From positions 930,001 through 994,000 of the forward strand of contig NZ_JAPPUY010000001.1 in the NCBI RefSeq assembly GCF_026712245.1: a stretch of DNA of 64,000 nucleotides. Direction: 5' to 3'. Positions 55,010 through 63,519 of this stretch are shown here, piece after piece. The DNA is from Roseateles hydrophilus (GTDB lineage Bacteria > Pseudomonadota > Gammaproteobacteria > Burkholderiales > Burkholderiaceae_C). A program made the position numbers and the translations under genes. How positions within the stretch are numbered: the stretch's first letter is position 1; every line of letters starts with the position of its first letter. The notes under the pieces were generated by a model. It saw nothing but the letters and a program-made list of their open reading frames with translations, made no database searches and was not told the origin of the DNA.

Positions 55010-56224
55010 TCAGTTTTCTGCGCAGCCGGCTACCAGCGCCTCGGCGCAGGCCGCAGCGCTGGACCAGGCCCATTGGAAGTTGTAGCCCCCCAACCAGCCC
55101 GTCACGTCCACTACCTCGCCGATGAAATGCAGGCCGGGCACGTGGCGGCTTTCCAGGGTCTGCGAGCTCAGGTCCCGGGTGCTGACGCCACCGCGCATGA
55201 CCTCGGCTTTGCGCCAGCCCTCATCACCATTGGGCATCAGCTGCCACTCGTGGACGCTGCGGCCCAGGCGCTGCAGGTCGGCGTCGCGGCATTCCGGCAG
55301 CGGGCGCGCGGCGTCCAGCGCGGCCCGCTCCAGCCAGGCGGCGGCGAGGCGCTGCGGCAGCCGCGCGCCGAACTCGTTGCCGAGCTGCCGGCGCGAACTC
55401 GCTTTGGCCTGCACGAGCTCGGTGTCCAGCCGGAGCTCGGGTGCCAGGTTGATCTGCAGCGGCTGCTCCGCCGTGCGGTAGCTGGAGATCTGCAGGATGG
55501 CCGGGCCGCTCAAGCCTCGATGGGTGAACAGCAGGTCTTCCAGAAAGCGCGTGCGCGCCTTGCCACTACCGACACTGACTTCCACTGGCAGCGACAGCCC
55601 GGCCAGCGCGGCAAACGGCGCCCAGGCGTCGGCATCGAAGGTCAGCGGCACGAGGGCAGGGCGGGGCTCGACGATGGCGTGTCCCAGGCGCTTGGCCAGG
55701 CGCAGGCCCCAGTCGCTGGCACCGATCTTGGGCACGGGCAGGCCGCCTGTGGCCACCACCACGCGGCGCGCCCGCACGGGGCCCTGGGCTGTGTCCAGCT
55801 CGAAGCCGTCTGCCACCGGGCGCACATCGGCGACGGTGCAGGGCTGCCAGCGTGTGACGCCGCCGGCCTCGCACTCGCGCAGCAGCATCTGGATGATCAG
55901 TTCACTGGAGTCGTCGCAGAACAGCTGTCCCTTGTGCTTTTCGTGGAAGGCGATGCCATGCTGCTGGACCAGCTTGATGAAATCCTGCGCGGTGAACCGG
56001 GCCAGCGCGGAGCGGCAGAAGGCCGGGTTCTCGGACAGGAAGTTGGCCGGCGTGACATCACGATTGGTGAAATTGCAACGACCGCCGCCGGAGATGCGGA
56101 TTTTTTCAGCCAGCTTGGAGGCGTGGTCGATCAGCAGCACGCGCAGGCCGCGTTGGCCCGCGCGCCCCGCGCAGAACAGCCCGGCGGCGCCAGCCCCCAC
56201 CACGACGACGTCAAATGCCTGCAT
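55010..56224 (-). CDS. HI0933/YhiN-family FAD-dependent oxidoreductase
   Basis: Flavoprotein of 404 residues. N-terminal FAD-binding Rossmann motif VVVGAGAAGLFCAGRAG (7-23), the KIRISGGGRCNFTN block, the family-specific KGQLFCDDSSE, and a C-terminal GEVVDVTGWLGGYNFQWAW. The family (TIGR03862-like) is conserved but has no firm substrate. ATG 56224 has GGGAGG upstream; the longer frame to 56368 adds unrelated residues. Divergent from the GGDEF gene with 214 bases between, in which I see no further feature. Confidence 0.88.
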   Translation of the reverse strand: MQAFDVVVVGAGAAGLFCAGRAGQRGLRVLLIDHASKLAEKIRISGGGRCNFTNRDVTPANFLSENPAFCRSALARFTAQDFIKLVQQHGIAFHEKHKGQLFCDDSSELIIQMLLRECEAGGVTRWQPCTVADVRPVADGFELDTAQGPVRARRVVVATGGLPVPKIGASDWGLRLAKRLGHAIVEPRPALVPLTFDADAWAPFAALAGLSLPVEVSVGSGKARTRFLEDLLFTHRGLSGPAILQISSYRTAEQPLQINLAPELRLDTELVQAKASSRRQLGNEFGARLPQRLAAAWLERAALDAARPLPECRDADLQRLGRSVHEWQLMPNGDEGWRKAEVMRGGVSTRDLSSQTLESRHVPGLHFIGEVVDVTGWLGGYNFQWAWSSAAACAEALVAGCAEN

Positions 56225-56438
56225 AAACCTCCCTCGAATAGGGATGCATTCTCGCGGGGCGAGGCATTGAAACTCGCTACGATGCCTCGCAGCTGACGCA
56301 CCAGGCTTCTTAGGGGGGAGGCCCGGATCGTGGGATGGCCCGGCCTTGCAGGCTGGTTGGCCGCCCAACTACAGTGCCTCGACACCCGCGCAAGCCCTGG
56401 CCCCCGCCAGCGGCACTCGATCGAATCACCACGAGTTC

Positions 56439-57446
56439 ATGAACACGATCGCCGACACCTCCGCGACGCCGCCGGGCAGCCTGTCCGCCTGGCTGGCCGA
56501 GCATCCCGAACTGGGCGGCGACACGCTGGCGGGCCTGGTGGCGCTCATCGAGCCCCTGGGCTGCCAGGCGGCCATCAAGCAGGCGGCCAGCGGGCGCTAT
56601 GCGTTCGCCAGCACCGGCTTCGCCCAGATGCTGGATCGCGAGGAGGCCGTGGGGCACAACGATGCCGAGCTGCTGCGGCCCGACGAGATCAGTGCGCTGC
56701 GCCGCGTCGAGCAGACGGTCATGGCGCAGCGGCACCCCGTCGTGTCCGAGCACAAGCTCGAGATCAATGGCCGCCGCCGCGAGTTCAGCGTTACACGCTT
56801 GGCGCTCGGGTCGGACTTCCTGTTGGCGGTCTGGCAGGAGCGCACCGAGGAGCGGCATCGTGAGACGCAGTTGCAGCGCGCGCTGACGCAGATCGAGCAG
56901 CAGCAGGGCGCCATCGAGCAGATCCGCCGCGAGTTGCAGCAGGGGTCGGGGCGTGACGACGTGTCGGGCCTCTATCTGCGTGCGCAGTTCGACGACCAAC
57001 TGCTGCGCGAGATCGACCTGTCCTCCCGCGAGCACCGTGAGTTCGCGCTGGTGGTCATCGCGCTGGATGCATCCCCGGCTGTGTCGGAGCTGGGCGATGA
57101 AGCCCAGCAGCGTCTGCTGGAAGGCATCGGCCGCATGTTGCGGGCTAACACGCGGGCGATGGACTCGGCCTGCCGCATCGGGCCGCAACGCTTCGCGGTG
57201 CTGCTGTCTGGCGTGGGCCTGGCGACGGCGCATGCCCGCATGGAGCAGCTGCGCCGTCAGTGCGCGGCGCAGATCGTTGTGCTCAACGGGCAGGACCTGG
57301 GCCTGTCGATCTCCATGGGCGTGTCCAGCTTCCCGCACACCGCGTCGCGCCAGGAAGAGCTGATGACGGCCAGCGAGAACGCCGTGCACGAGGCCCAGCG
57401 CCGTGGCGGCAACCAGGTCGTGCTGGCCTCCATCGCCTTCGGCTAA
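56439..57446 (+). CDS. PAS-like plus degenerate GGDEF-domain protein
   Basis: Cytoplasmic signalling protein of 335 residues. Residues about 35-135 look like a PAS sensor (ASTGFAQMLDREEAVGHND), followed by a coiled coil (about 136-170) and a GGDEF domain. The catalytic signature is replaced: RIGPQRF stands where RxGGDEF is expected (GPQRF, 248-252). Without the metal- and substrate-binding acidic residues it should not make cyclic di-GMP, and may instead bind nucleotide or partner proteins. The start ATG 56439 has only weak Shine-Dalgarno. Its stop overlaps the convergent tauE gene by four bases. Confidence 0.82.
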   Translation: MNTIADTSATPPGSLSAWLAEHPELGGDTLAGLVALIEPLGCQAAIKQAASGRYAFASTGFAQMLDREEAVGHNDAELLRPDEISALRRVEQTVMAQRHPVVSEHKLEINGRRREFSVTRLALGSDFLLAVWQERTEERHRETQLQRALTQIEQQQGAIEQIRRELQQGSGRDDVSGLYLRAQFDDQLLREIDLSSREHREFALVVIALDASPAVSELGDEAQQRLLEGIGRMLRANTRAMDSACRIGPQRFAVLLSGVGLATAHARMEQLRRQCAAQIVVLNGQDLGLSISMGVSSFPHTASRQEELMTASENAVHEAQRRGGNQVVLASIAFG

Positions 57447-58255
57447 AGCCCGCTCAGTCCCTTGTAGAGCATGTAGGCTGCCAGCGCGAACAGCAGCGTG
57501 GCGAAGGCCTTCTTCAACTGCGCCACGTCCATCGCATGTGCCACGCGGGCGCCGATCGGGGCCATGGTCACGCTGGCCGCCGCAATGAGCGCCAGCGCCG
57601 GCAGGTAGAGGTAGCCCGCGGCGCCGGGCAGCGCGGGCGGCTGGCTCCAGCCGCCGACGACATAGCCGGCCGTGTTGGCCAGCGCGATCGGGAAGCCCAG
57701 CGCCGCGCTGGTGGCCACGGCGGCATGCACCGGCACGTTGCACCAGACCATGAAGGGCACGCTGGCGAAGCCGCCGCCCGCACCCACCAGACCTGAAAGC
57801 AGGCCGATGCCGCTGCCGGCGCCGAACTGGCCGGCGGGGCCGGGCATCTGCCGGCTGGGCGCCGGTCGCTTGTTGCGCAGCATCTGCCAGCCCGAGAAGC
57901 TGACGAAGAGCGCGAACAGCAGCGCCAGCCAGGCACCCTTGATGATGCTGAACAGCCCGGCGCCCGCGAGCAGGCCGCCGGCCAGGATGCCGGGGGCCAG
58001 TCCCTTGACGAGGTCCCAGCGCACGGCACCGCGGCGGTGGTGCGCCCGCACGCTGGACAGCGACGTGAACATGATGGTGGCCATGGACGTGGCGATGGCC
58101 ATCTTGACAGCCAGCCCGGGCTCCACGCCGCGCTGATCGAGGATGAAGGTCAGGAAGGGCACCATCAGCATGCCGCCGCCGATGCCCAGCAGGCCGGCCA
58201 GGAACCCAGCACTCAGCCCCAGGGCGAGCAGTTCAAGGGCGAGGGTGAGCGTCAT
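57443..58255 (-). CDS. TauE/SafE-family membrane transporter
   Basis: Inner-membrane protein of 270 residues with about eight hydrophobic segments. Two family repeats are visible, FLAGLLGIGGGMLMVPFL and GLLSGLVGAGGGFASVPF. The family (sulfite exporter TauE/SafE, DUF81) moves sulfonate- or sulfite-related anions, but most members are unassigned. ATG 58255 overlaps the EVE gene stop by four bases. Confidence 0.9.
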   Translation of the reverse strand: MTLTLALELLALGLSAGFLAGLLGIGGGMLMVPFLTFILDQRGVEPGLAVKMAIATSMATIMFTSLSSVRAHHRRGAVRWDLVKGLAPGILAGGLLAGAGLFSIIKGAWLALLFALFVSFSGWQMLRNKRPAPSRQMPGPAGQFGAGSGIGLLSGLVGAGGGFASVPFMVWCNVPVHAAVATSAALGFPIALANTAGYVVGGWSQPPALPGAAGYLYLPALALIAAASVTMAPIGARVAHAMDVAQLKKAFATLLFALAAYMLYKGLSGL

Positions 58256-58710
58256 GCCTGATGCAGCCTGGTCAGCACGGCCTGCCATTCGGCCGGCGTG
58301 ACGGGGGTGATGGACAGCCGGCTGCCGCGCTGCAGCACGCCCATGCTGGCCAGTTCAGGCGCCTCGCGCATGGCCTTCAGGCTCAGCAGCCGCGTCGTCT
58401 CACGCCAGCGCACGTCGACATGCACCCAGCGCGGTGCCTCGGGCTTGGACTTGGGATCGAAGTAGGGGCTGGCCGGGTCGAATTGCGTCGCGTCCGGGTA
58501 GGCGGCGCTGCAGACTTCCGCGAGGCCGGCAATGCCCGGTTCGGCGCAGGACGAGTGATAGAACAGCACGCCGTCACCGATGCGCATGGCATCGCGCATG
58601 AAGTTGCGGGCTTGGTAGTTGCGTACGCCTGTCCAGGGCAGGGTGCCTGCACGCCGGAGGTCATCGATCGACGCCTCGTCGGGCTCGGACTTCATCAGCC
58701 AGTAGTTCAT
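58252..58710 (-). CDS. EVE-domain protein
   Basis: Protein of 152 residues of the EVE family (PUA-like fold, related to binders of modified nucleic-acid bases). MNYWLMKSEPDEASIDDL opens, with TLPWTGVRNYQARNFM and DGVLFYHSSC following. Members are often found beside zapA and 6S RNA in betaproteobacteria, as here. No nuclease or ATPase partner is adjacent. Confidence 0.92.
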   Translation of the reverse strand: MNYWLMKSEPDEASIDDLRRAGTLPWTGVRNYQARNFMRDAMRIGDGVLFYHSSCAEPGIAGLAEVCSAAYPDATQFDPASPYFDPKSKPEAPRWVHVDVRWRETTRLLSLKAMREAPELASMGVLQRGSRLSITPVTPAEWQAVLTRLHQA

Positions 58711-58736
58711 GGGCCGATGCTAGGGGAGGAAAAGGT

Positions 58737-58914
58737 GTCCACCGCGATCCTGGGGGCCGAGATCCTGAACACCCAGGGGTAATCAGGTGGGCCAGGTCAT
58801 CCGGACTTCGGGTTCATCTGACGCGAGACGCTCACGCCCATCCGGCATATTCCAAGCCCTTGCTCATAGAGCATCGGATGAAGGAAATTAAAGCCCCAGA
58901 GGAACGCAGTGGAC
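58737..58914 (-). ncRNA. ssrS: 6S RNA
   Basis: Regulator that mimics an open promoter and binds sigma-70 RNA polymerase. It lies on the minus strand between zapA and the EVE gene, the conserved place of 6S in proteobacteria. The ends pair: GTCCACTGCG (58914-58905) with CGCGGTGGAC (58746-58737), one G-U pair, and CTGGGGC pairs with GCCCCCAG a little further in. An AT-rich region (TTTAATTTCC) follows as the large central bubble, and a small hairpin near the 3' side matches the E. coli pattern. The length of about 178 bases is typical. Exact ends are estimated. Confidence 0.82.
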
Positions 58915-58932
58915 GTCGCGGAGTTTACGCGG

Positions 58933-59244
58933 TCAGAGCAGCTGGCCGTCGTGTCCGAGCGCTTCGTCCAGGCGCTTGATGAGGGCATCGATCTCGGGGA
59001 CCTCAGCCGGCGCGGGCGAGGGTGCAGCCGCAGTCGTCTCGCGCGGCGCTTCGACCAGCTGGTAGGCGAGGTTGAGCGCGGCCAGCACGGCGATGCGCTC
59101 GCGGGCCTTGACCTTGCCGGCGTCGCGGATGGCGCTCATCTCGCGGTCCACCTGGGCGACGGCCGCGGTCAGTGCAGCCTCGCCGCCGGGCGGGCAGCCC
59201 AGCAGGTAGCTCTGACCCATGATGGTCACTTCCATCTGCTTCAC
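58933..59244 (-). CDS. zapA: Cell-division protein ZapA
   Basis: FtsZ-ring stabiliser of 103 residues. The N-terminal EVTIMGQSYLLGCPPG and the helix ERIAVLAALNLAYQL match ZapA. A Pro/Ala-rich stretch separates the helix from a short C-terminal tail. Upstream of 6S RNA and overlapping the preceding small coiled-coil gene by four bases. Confidence 0.93.
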   Translation of the reverse strand: MKQMEVTIMGQSYLLGCPPGGEAALTAAVAQVDREMSAIRDAGKVKARERIAVLAALNLAYQLVEAPRETTAAAPSPAPAEVPEIDALIKRLDEALGHDGQLL

Positions 59245-59453
59245 GGCTGCTCCTCCTTGGGCGCCTCAGCGGGCAGGCGCTCCAGCAGTGCGTCGACGCG
59301 CGCGCGCGCGGCGCTCAGGCGCGAGCGCAGGCTGTCGCGCTCCTGCGTGATGGCGGTCAACTGCACCTGCAGCAGCAGGTTGGTGCGCAGGATTTCGTCG
59401 TGGCGCACGAGCAGGCGCTCAACGCGGTCGGTCAGGTCGGTGAGGCTGGCCAT
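59241..59453 (-). CDS. Small coiled-coil protein, ZapB/TIGR02449-like
   Basis: Protein of 70 residues predicted almost entirely coiled coil, with leucine-rich heptads (LTDRVERLLVRHDEIL and LLLQVQLTAI). Its fixed place directly before zapA suggests a division-related partner similar in kind to ZapB, but no catalytic or binding motif can be named. Overlaps zapA by four bases. Confidence 0.75.
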   Translation of the reverse strand: MASLTDLTDRVERLLVRHDEILRTNLLLQVQLTAITQERDSLRSRLSAARARVDALLERLPAEAPKEEQP

Positions 59454-59467
59454 GGAGGGGCTTCTGA

Positions 59468-60112
59468 TCAGGCGGACGCCGATTTTAGGCGGCGCCCGTC
59501 ATCGCATTCGTCGATGACGGCGCAAACGTTGCACAAGGGCTTGCGTGCCTGGCAGACGTAGCGGCCATGCAGGATGAGCCAGTGATGGGCGTCGACGAGA
59601 TAGGCCGCGGGCACGCGCTGCAGCAGGCCCAGCTCGACGGCCAGCGGCGTCTTGCCCGGCGCGAGGCCGGTGCGGTTGCTGACGCGGAAGATGTGCGTGT
59701 CCACCGCCATCGTCGGCTCGCCGAAGGCGACGTTGAGGACGACGTTGGCGGTCTTGCGGCCGACGCCGGGCAGCGCCTCCAGCGCCGCACGCGAGCGCGG
59801 CACCTCGCCGCCATGCTGCTCGATGAGGATCTGGCAGGTCTGCAGCAAATGCTTGGCCTTGCTGCGGTACAGGCCGATGGTCTTGATGTGCGACTCCAGC
59901 CCGGCGATGCCCAGCGCCAGGATCTGCGCGGGCGTGTTGGCGACGGCGAACAGGCGCCTGGTGGCCTTGTTGACGCCGACGTCGGTGGCCTGCGCGGACA
60001 GCAGCACCGCCGTCAGCAGCTCGAAGACGCTGGAGAACTCCAGCTCGGTCTGCGGCGCCGGATTGGCGCGTTGCAGCGTGGCGAAGAAGCGATCGACTTG
60101 GGCGGCGTTCAT
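59468..60112 (-). CDS. nth: Endonuclease III
   Basis: DNA glycosylase/AP lyase removing oxidised pyrimidines, 214 residues. The helix-hairpin-helix LPGVGRKTA carries the catalytic Lys (K120), the Asp is in AVDTH (D138), exactly as numbered in E. coli Nth, and a C-terminal four-Cys 4Fe-4S loop (C-x6-C-x2-C-x5-C) follows. It lies 21 bases after rsxB. Confidence 0.96.
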   Translation of the reverse strand: MNAAQVDRFFATLQRANPAPQTELEFSSVFELLTAVLLSAQATDVGVNKATRRLFAVANTPAQILALGIAGLESHIKTIGLYRSKAKHLLQTCQILIEQHGGEVPRSRAALEALPGVGRKTANVVLNVAFGEPTMAVDTHIFRVSNRTGLAPGKTPLAVELGLLQRVPAAYLVDAHHWLILHGRYVCQARKPLCNVCAVIDECDDGRRLKSASA

Positions 60113-60133
60113 GCGGCCGATTGTCAGCCGCCT

Positions 60134-60778
60134 TCAGCCTCGCTTGGCTCTGGCTCGGGCCAGTGCAGCCTCGATGGCAGCGCGCTTGCGGTCCAGCTGC
60201 GCCGGGTCGGTGATGTGCGATGCCGCTGGCAGGTCGGCCAGCTTGGCCTCGGCCTTGGCAGCCAGGCGGGCGTCGTTCTCCTCGGCCTCTCGGTGGCGGC
60301 GGAACTGCTTGAAGGCGTAGCGTTCGCGCGCCTCGTCCGCCTGCGGTTGGCTCCAGGCGGCCCAGCCGGTGGCTGTGGTCACCTCGGGCATGGAGATGCA
60401 GTCCACCGGGCAGGCCGGCACACACAGCTCGCAGCCGGTGCACTGTGCCGTGACGACGACGTGCATGGCCTTGGGCGCGCCGACGATGCAGTCGGCCGGG
60501 CAGGCTTTGATGCACAGCGTGCAGCCGATGCACCAGGCCTCGTCGATGACCGCGACGCCGCGCGTGGCTTCGATGCCGTGGGCCGGGTTCAGCGGCAGCG
60601 CCGGCCGGCCGGTGATGGCGGCCAGCCGGGCCACGCCTTCGGCGCCTCCGGGCGGGCACTGGTTGATGCCGGCCTCACCGGCGGCGACGGCTTCGGCGTA
60701 GCGGCGGCAGTCCGGGTAGCCGCAGCGGGTGCATTGGGTCTGCGGCAGCGCGGCGTCGATGAGGGCCGCGAGACTCAC
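60134..60778 (-). CDS. rsxB: RnfB/RsxB-type iron-sulfur electron-transfer protein
   Basis: Ferredoxin-like protein of 214 residues. It has the N-terminal Fe-S motif CTRCGYPDC with a later Cys in INQCPPGG, then two 4Fe-4S binding motifs ([15 protein letters not shown] and [15 protein letters not shown]). Other rnf/rsx genes are absent, so this is a solitary RnfB, common near nth in betaproteobacteria. No N-terminal membrane anchor is obvious. It overlaps phaZ by four bases. Confidence 0.9.
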   Translation of the reverse strand: MSLAALIDAALPQTQCTRCGYPDCRRYAEAVAAGEAGINQCPPGGAEGVARLAAITGRPALPLNPAHGIEATRGVAVIDEAWCIGCTLCIKACPADCIVGAPKAMHVVVTAQCTGCELCVPACPVDCISMPEVTTATGWAAWSQPQADEARERYAFKQFRRHREAEENDARLAAKAEAKLADLPAASHITDPAQLDRKRAAIEAALARARAKRG

Positions 60779-62097
60779 GCGCGGCGGGTGCGCTTGGCGG
60801 CGGGCTTGGCCGCCGCCTTCACCGGCGCGGCCTTGGCCGTCTGCTTCAGCGGGGCAGCTTCGTACTTCGCGATGAAGTCGCGCACCTGCGGGTAGACCTT
60901 TTCGCGCCAGCGCCGGCCCGAGAAGATGCCGTAGTGCCCGGCGCCGATGGCGTCATAGTGGAACTGGTGGGCCTTGGGTACGCCCTCGCACAGGTCGTGC
61001 GCGGCACGGGTCTGGCCGGCGCCGGAGATGTCGTCCAGCTCGCCTTCGACCGTCAGCAGCGCGGTCGTCTGGATGTCCTGCGGGCGCACCTGCTGGCCGT
61101 CGACGAACCAGGTGCCGTTGACCAGCGCGAAGTCCTGGAACACGGTCTTGATCGTGTCCAGGTAGTACTCGGCGGGCATGTCCAGCACGGCGTTGTACTC
61201 GTCATAGAACTTGCGGTGTGCCTCGGCGCTGTCGTCGTCGCCGCGCACCAGGTCCAGAAAGTAGTCGTAGTGCGAGGAGAGGTGGCGGTCCGGGTTCATC
61301 GCGACGAAGCCGGTGTGCTGCAGGAAGCCCGGGTAGACCTCGCGGCCGGCGCCGGGGAAGTTGGTCGGTACGCGGTAGATGACGTTGTTCTCGAACCAGC
61401 TGTAGCTGCGGTTCATGGCCAGGTTGTTGACGGCTGTCGGGCTCTTGCGGGCATCGATGGGACCGCCCATCATGGTCATGCTGCGCGGCGTGGCCTCGCC
61501 AGCGGAGGCCATCAGCGAGATGGCGGCAAGCACGGGCACCGTGGGCTGGCAGACGGACATCACGTGGCAGTCGGCGCCGCCGACGTGGCGGATGAACTCC
61601 TGCACGTAGCGGATGTAGTCGTCCAGGTGGAAGGGGCCCACCTCCAGCGGCACCATGCGCGCGTCGGTCCAGTCGGTGATGTAGACCTTGTGATCCTTCA
61701 GCAGTTGCTTGACGGTCTCGCGCAGCAGCGTGCTGTGGTGGCCCGACAGCGGCGCCACGACCAGCACCGTGGGCTGGTCCTTCATCTTGGCCAGCACGGC
61801 GGGGTCGTCGGTGTAGCGCTTGAAGCGCAGCAGGCGGCAGAACGGCTTCTCGATGGCCACCAGCTCCTGCACGGCGACATCGACGCCGTCGACTTCCACC
61901 GTCTTGATGTCGAACTCGGGCTTTTCGTAGTCCTTGGCCAGGCGGTGCATCAGGTCCAGCCCGGCGGACAGGCGCTGCGCCATCGGTGTGTGCGTGAACG
62001 GCGACAGCGGGTGGCTGTAGAGCTTGGCCGACGCGGCGGCGAACTCGGAGAACGGGCTGAGCAGGGCGCGCTGGGTTTCGAAGAATTGATACAGCAT
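60775..62097 (-). CDS. phaZ: Intracellular polyhydroxyalkanoate depolymerase
   Basis: Mobilises stored polyhydroxybutyrate, 440 residues. The nucleophile is a Cys in SVCQPTVP (C183), the same position as in PhaZ1 of Cupriavidus necator. The N-terminal [16 protein letters not shown] block is characteristic of these intracellular enzymes. The last 30 residues are Ala/Lys/Pro-rich, similar to histone-like granule or DNA-binding tails, and not needed for catalysis. This indicates that the organism stores PHA. Confidence 0.94.
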   Translation of the reverse strand: MLYQFFETQRALLSPFSEFAAASAKLYSHPLSPFTHTPMAQRLSAGLDLMHRLAKDYEKPEFDIKTVEVDGVDVAVQELVAIEKPFCRLLRFKRYTDDPAVLAKMKDQPTVLVVAPLSGHHSTLLRETVKQLLKDHKVYITDWTDARMVPLEVGPFHLDDYIRYVQEFIRHVGGADCHVMSVCQPTVPVLAAISLMASAGEATPRSMTMMGGPIDARKSPTAVNNLAMNRSYSWFENNVIYRVPTNFPGAGREVYPGFLQHTGFVAMNPDRHLSSHYDYFLDLVRGDDDSAEAHRKFYDEYNAVLDMPAEYYLDTIKTVFQDFALVNGTWFVDGQQVRPQDIQTTALLTVEGELDDISGAGQTRAAHDLCEGVPKAHQFHYDAIGAGHYGIFSGRRWREKVYPQVRDFIAKYEAAPLKQTAKAAPVKAAAKPAAKRTRRA

Positions 62098-62146
62098 GGC
62101 CGGCCTTGGCGAGGTTCAGGAATGAGGCGATGGTGCCAGAAAACGC

Positions 62147-62195
62147 TTGCAGCGTTGTGCGCTGCAACATGGATTGGCGGTCAAACCGCCAATCC
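62147..62195. repeat. Two adjacent hairpins upstream of phaZ
   Basis: TTGCAGCG/CGCTGCAA (62147-62154 and 62160-62167, loop TTGTG) and GGATTGGCGGT/ACCGCCAATCC (62171-62181 and 62185-62195, loop CAA) lie between phaZ and the upstream aminotransferase. The second probably terminates the aminotransferase transcript, though no T-run follows. The first, nearer phaZ, could be an operator. Confidence 0.55.
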
Positions 62196-62225
62196 GTCGC
62201 ACTTCAACGGTGCATTGCGCGGCGA

Positions 62226-63413
62226 TCAGCCCTTCATGACGGCCGCCATGCCGGCGGCGACGGTGGGCAGGTTGCCCTCATTCAGGGCGGCCACGCAGAT
62301 GCGGCCGGAGTCCACGCCGTAGACGCCGAACTCGCTGCGCAGGCGCTGCATCTGGGCGGCGGTGAGGCCCGAGTAGCTGAACATGCCCAGCTGCTCGGTG
62401 ACGAAGGAGAGGTCCTGCGAGACGCCGGCGGCCTTGAGCGCGGCCACCAGCGCCGAACGCATGGCCTTGATGCGCACGCGCATGCCGGCCAGCTCTTCCT
62501 CCCACATCGCGCGCAGCGTGTCGTCGGACAGCACGGCGGCCACGACCTGTGCACCGTGGGTGGGCGGGTTGGAGTAGTTGGTGCGGATGGCGATCTTCAG
62601 CTGCGACAGCACGCGCACGGCCTCTTCATCGCTGCTGCAGACCACGCTCAGTGCGCCGACGCGCTCGCCGTACAGCGAGAAGCTCTTGGAGAAGCTGGTC
62701 GACACGAAGAAGCCGACGCCGGCGGCCATGAACTGGCGCACCGCTTCGCCGTCTTCCTTCAGGCCGAAGCCGAAGCCCTGGTAGGCCATGTCCAGGAAGG
62801 GCGTCAGGCCCTTGGCCTTGACGACGGCGACGACCTCGGCCCACTGGGCAGCCGTGATGTCGTAGCCGGTCGGGTTGTGGCAGCAGGCGTGCAGCACGAC
62901 GACGGTTCCAGCCGGCGCGGCGTTCAGTGCGGCCAGCATGCCGGCGAAGTTGATGCCCTTGTTGGCTGCGTCGTAGTAGGGGTAGGTCTCGACCGTGAAG
63001 CCGGCCTGCGTGAAGAGCGCGCGGTGGTTCTCCCAGCTCGGGTCGGAGATCAGCACCTTGGCGGTCGGGTTGAGCTGCTTCAGGAAGTCGGCGCCGACCT
63101 TCAGCGCGCCGGTGCCGCCGATGGCCTGCACGGTGGCGACGTTCTTCAGCTCGCTGCCGAACACCAGCTTCTGCACGGCCTTGTCATAGGCGGCGATGCC
63201 GTCGATGGGCAGGTAGCCCCGCGGCTTGGGCGCCGCGGCCATGGCGGCCTCGGCTTCGCGCACGCACTTCAGCAGCGGCAGCTTGCCGTTCTCGTCGTAG
63301 TACACGCCCACGCCGAGGTTGACCTTGCCGGGGCGGGTGTCGGCGTTGAACTGCTCGTTCAGGCCCAGGATGGGGTCACGGGGGGCAAGGGCGACGTCGG
63401 CGAACAAAGACAT
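62226..63413 (-). CDS. tyrB: Aromatic/aspartate aminotransferase
   Basis: PLP-dependent transaminase of 395 residues, subgroup Ia. The PLP Lys is in STSFSKSFSLYGER (K243), with HACCHNPTG at 175-183, D208 and Y211 (LDMAYQGFG), and the substrate-binding Arg near the C-terminus (DSGRICVA). TyrB versus AspC cannot be settled by eye. Divergent from uvrB with 106 bases between. Confidence 0.9.
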   Translation of the reverse strand: MSLFADVALAPRDPILGLNEQFNADTRPGKVNLGVGVYYDENGKLPLLKCVREAEAAMAAAPKPRGYLPIDGIAAYDKAVQKLVFGSELKNVATVQAIGGTGALKVGADFLKQLNPTAKVLISDPSWENHRALFTQAGFTVETYPYYDAANKGINFAGMLAALNAAPAGTVVVLHACCHNPTGYDITAAQWAEVVAVVKAKGLTPFLDMAYQGFGFGLKEDGEAVRQFMAAGVGFFVSTSFSKSFSLYGERVGALSVVCSSDEEAVRVLSQLKIAIRTNYSNPPTHGAQVVAAVLSDDTLRAMWEEELAGMRVRIKAMRSALVAALKAAGVSQDLSFVTEQLGMFSYSGLTAAQMQRLRSEFGVYGVDSGRICVAALNEGNLPTVAAGMAAVMKG

Positions 63414-63519
63414 GTCGAGATTCCTGAAGGGGCGTTGGCAGCAGGGGGAGGGGGTCAGCGGGGGACTGCGCTTAAGCTGACGGATTGCGCAAGCCGCAGA
63501 TTTTCCCAGGATTTACCCG

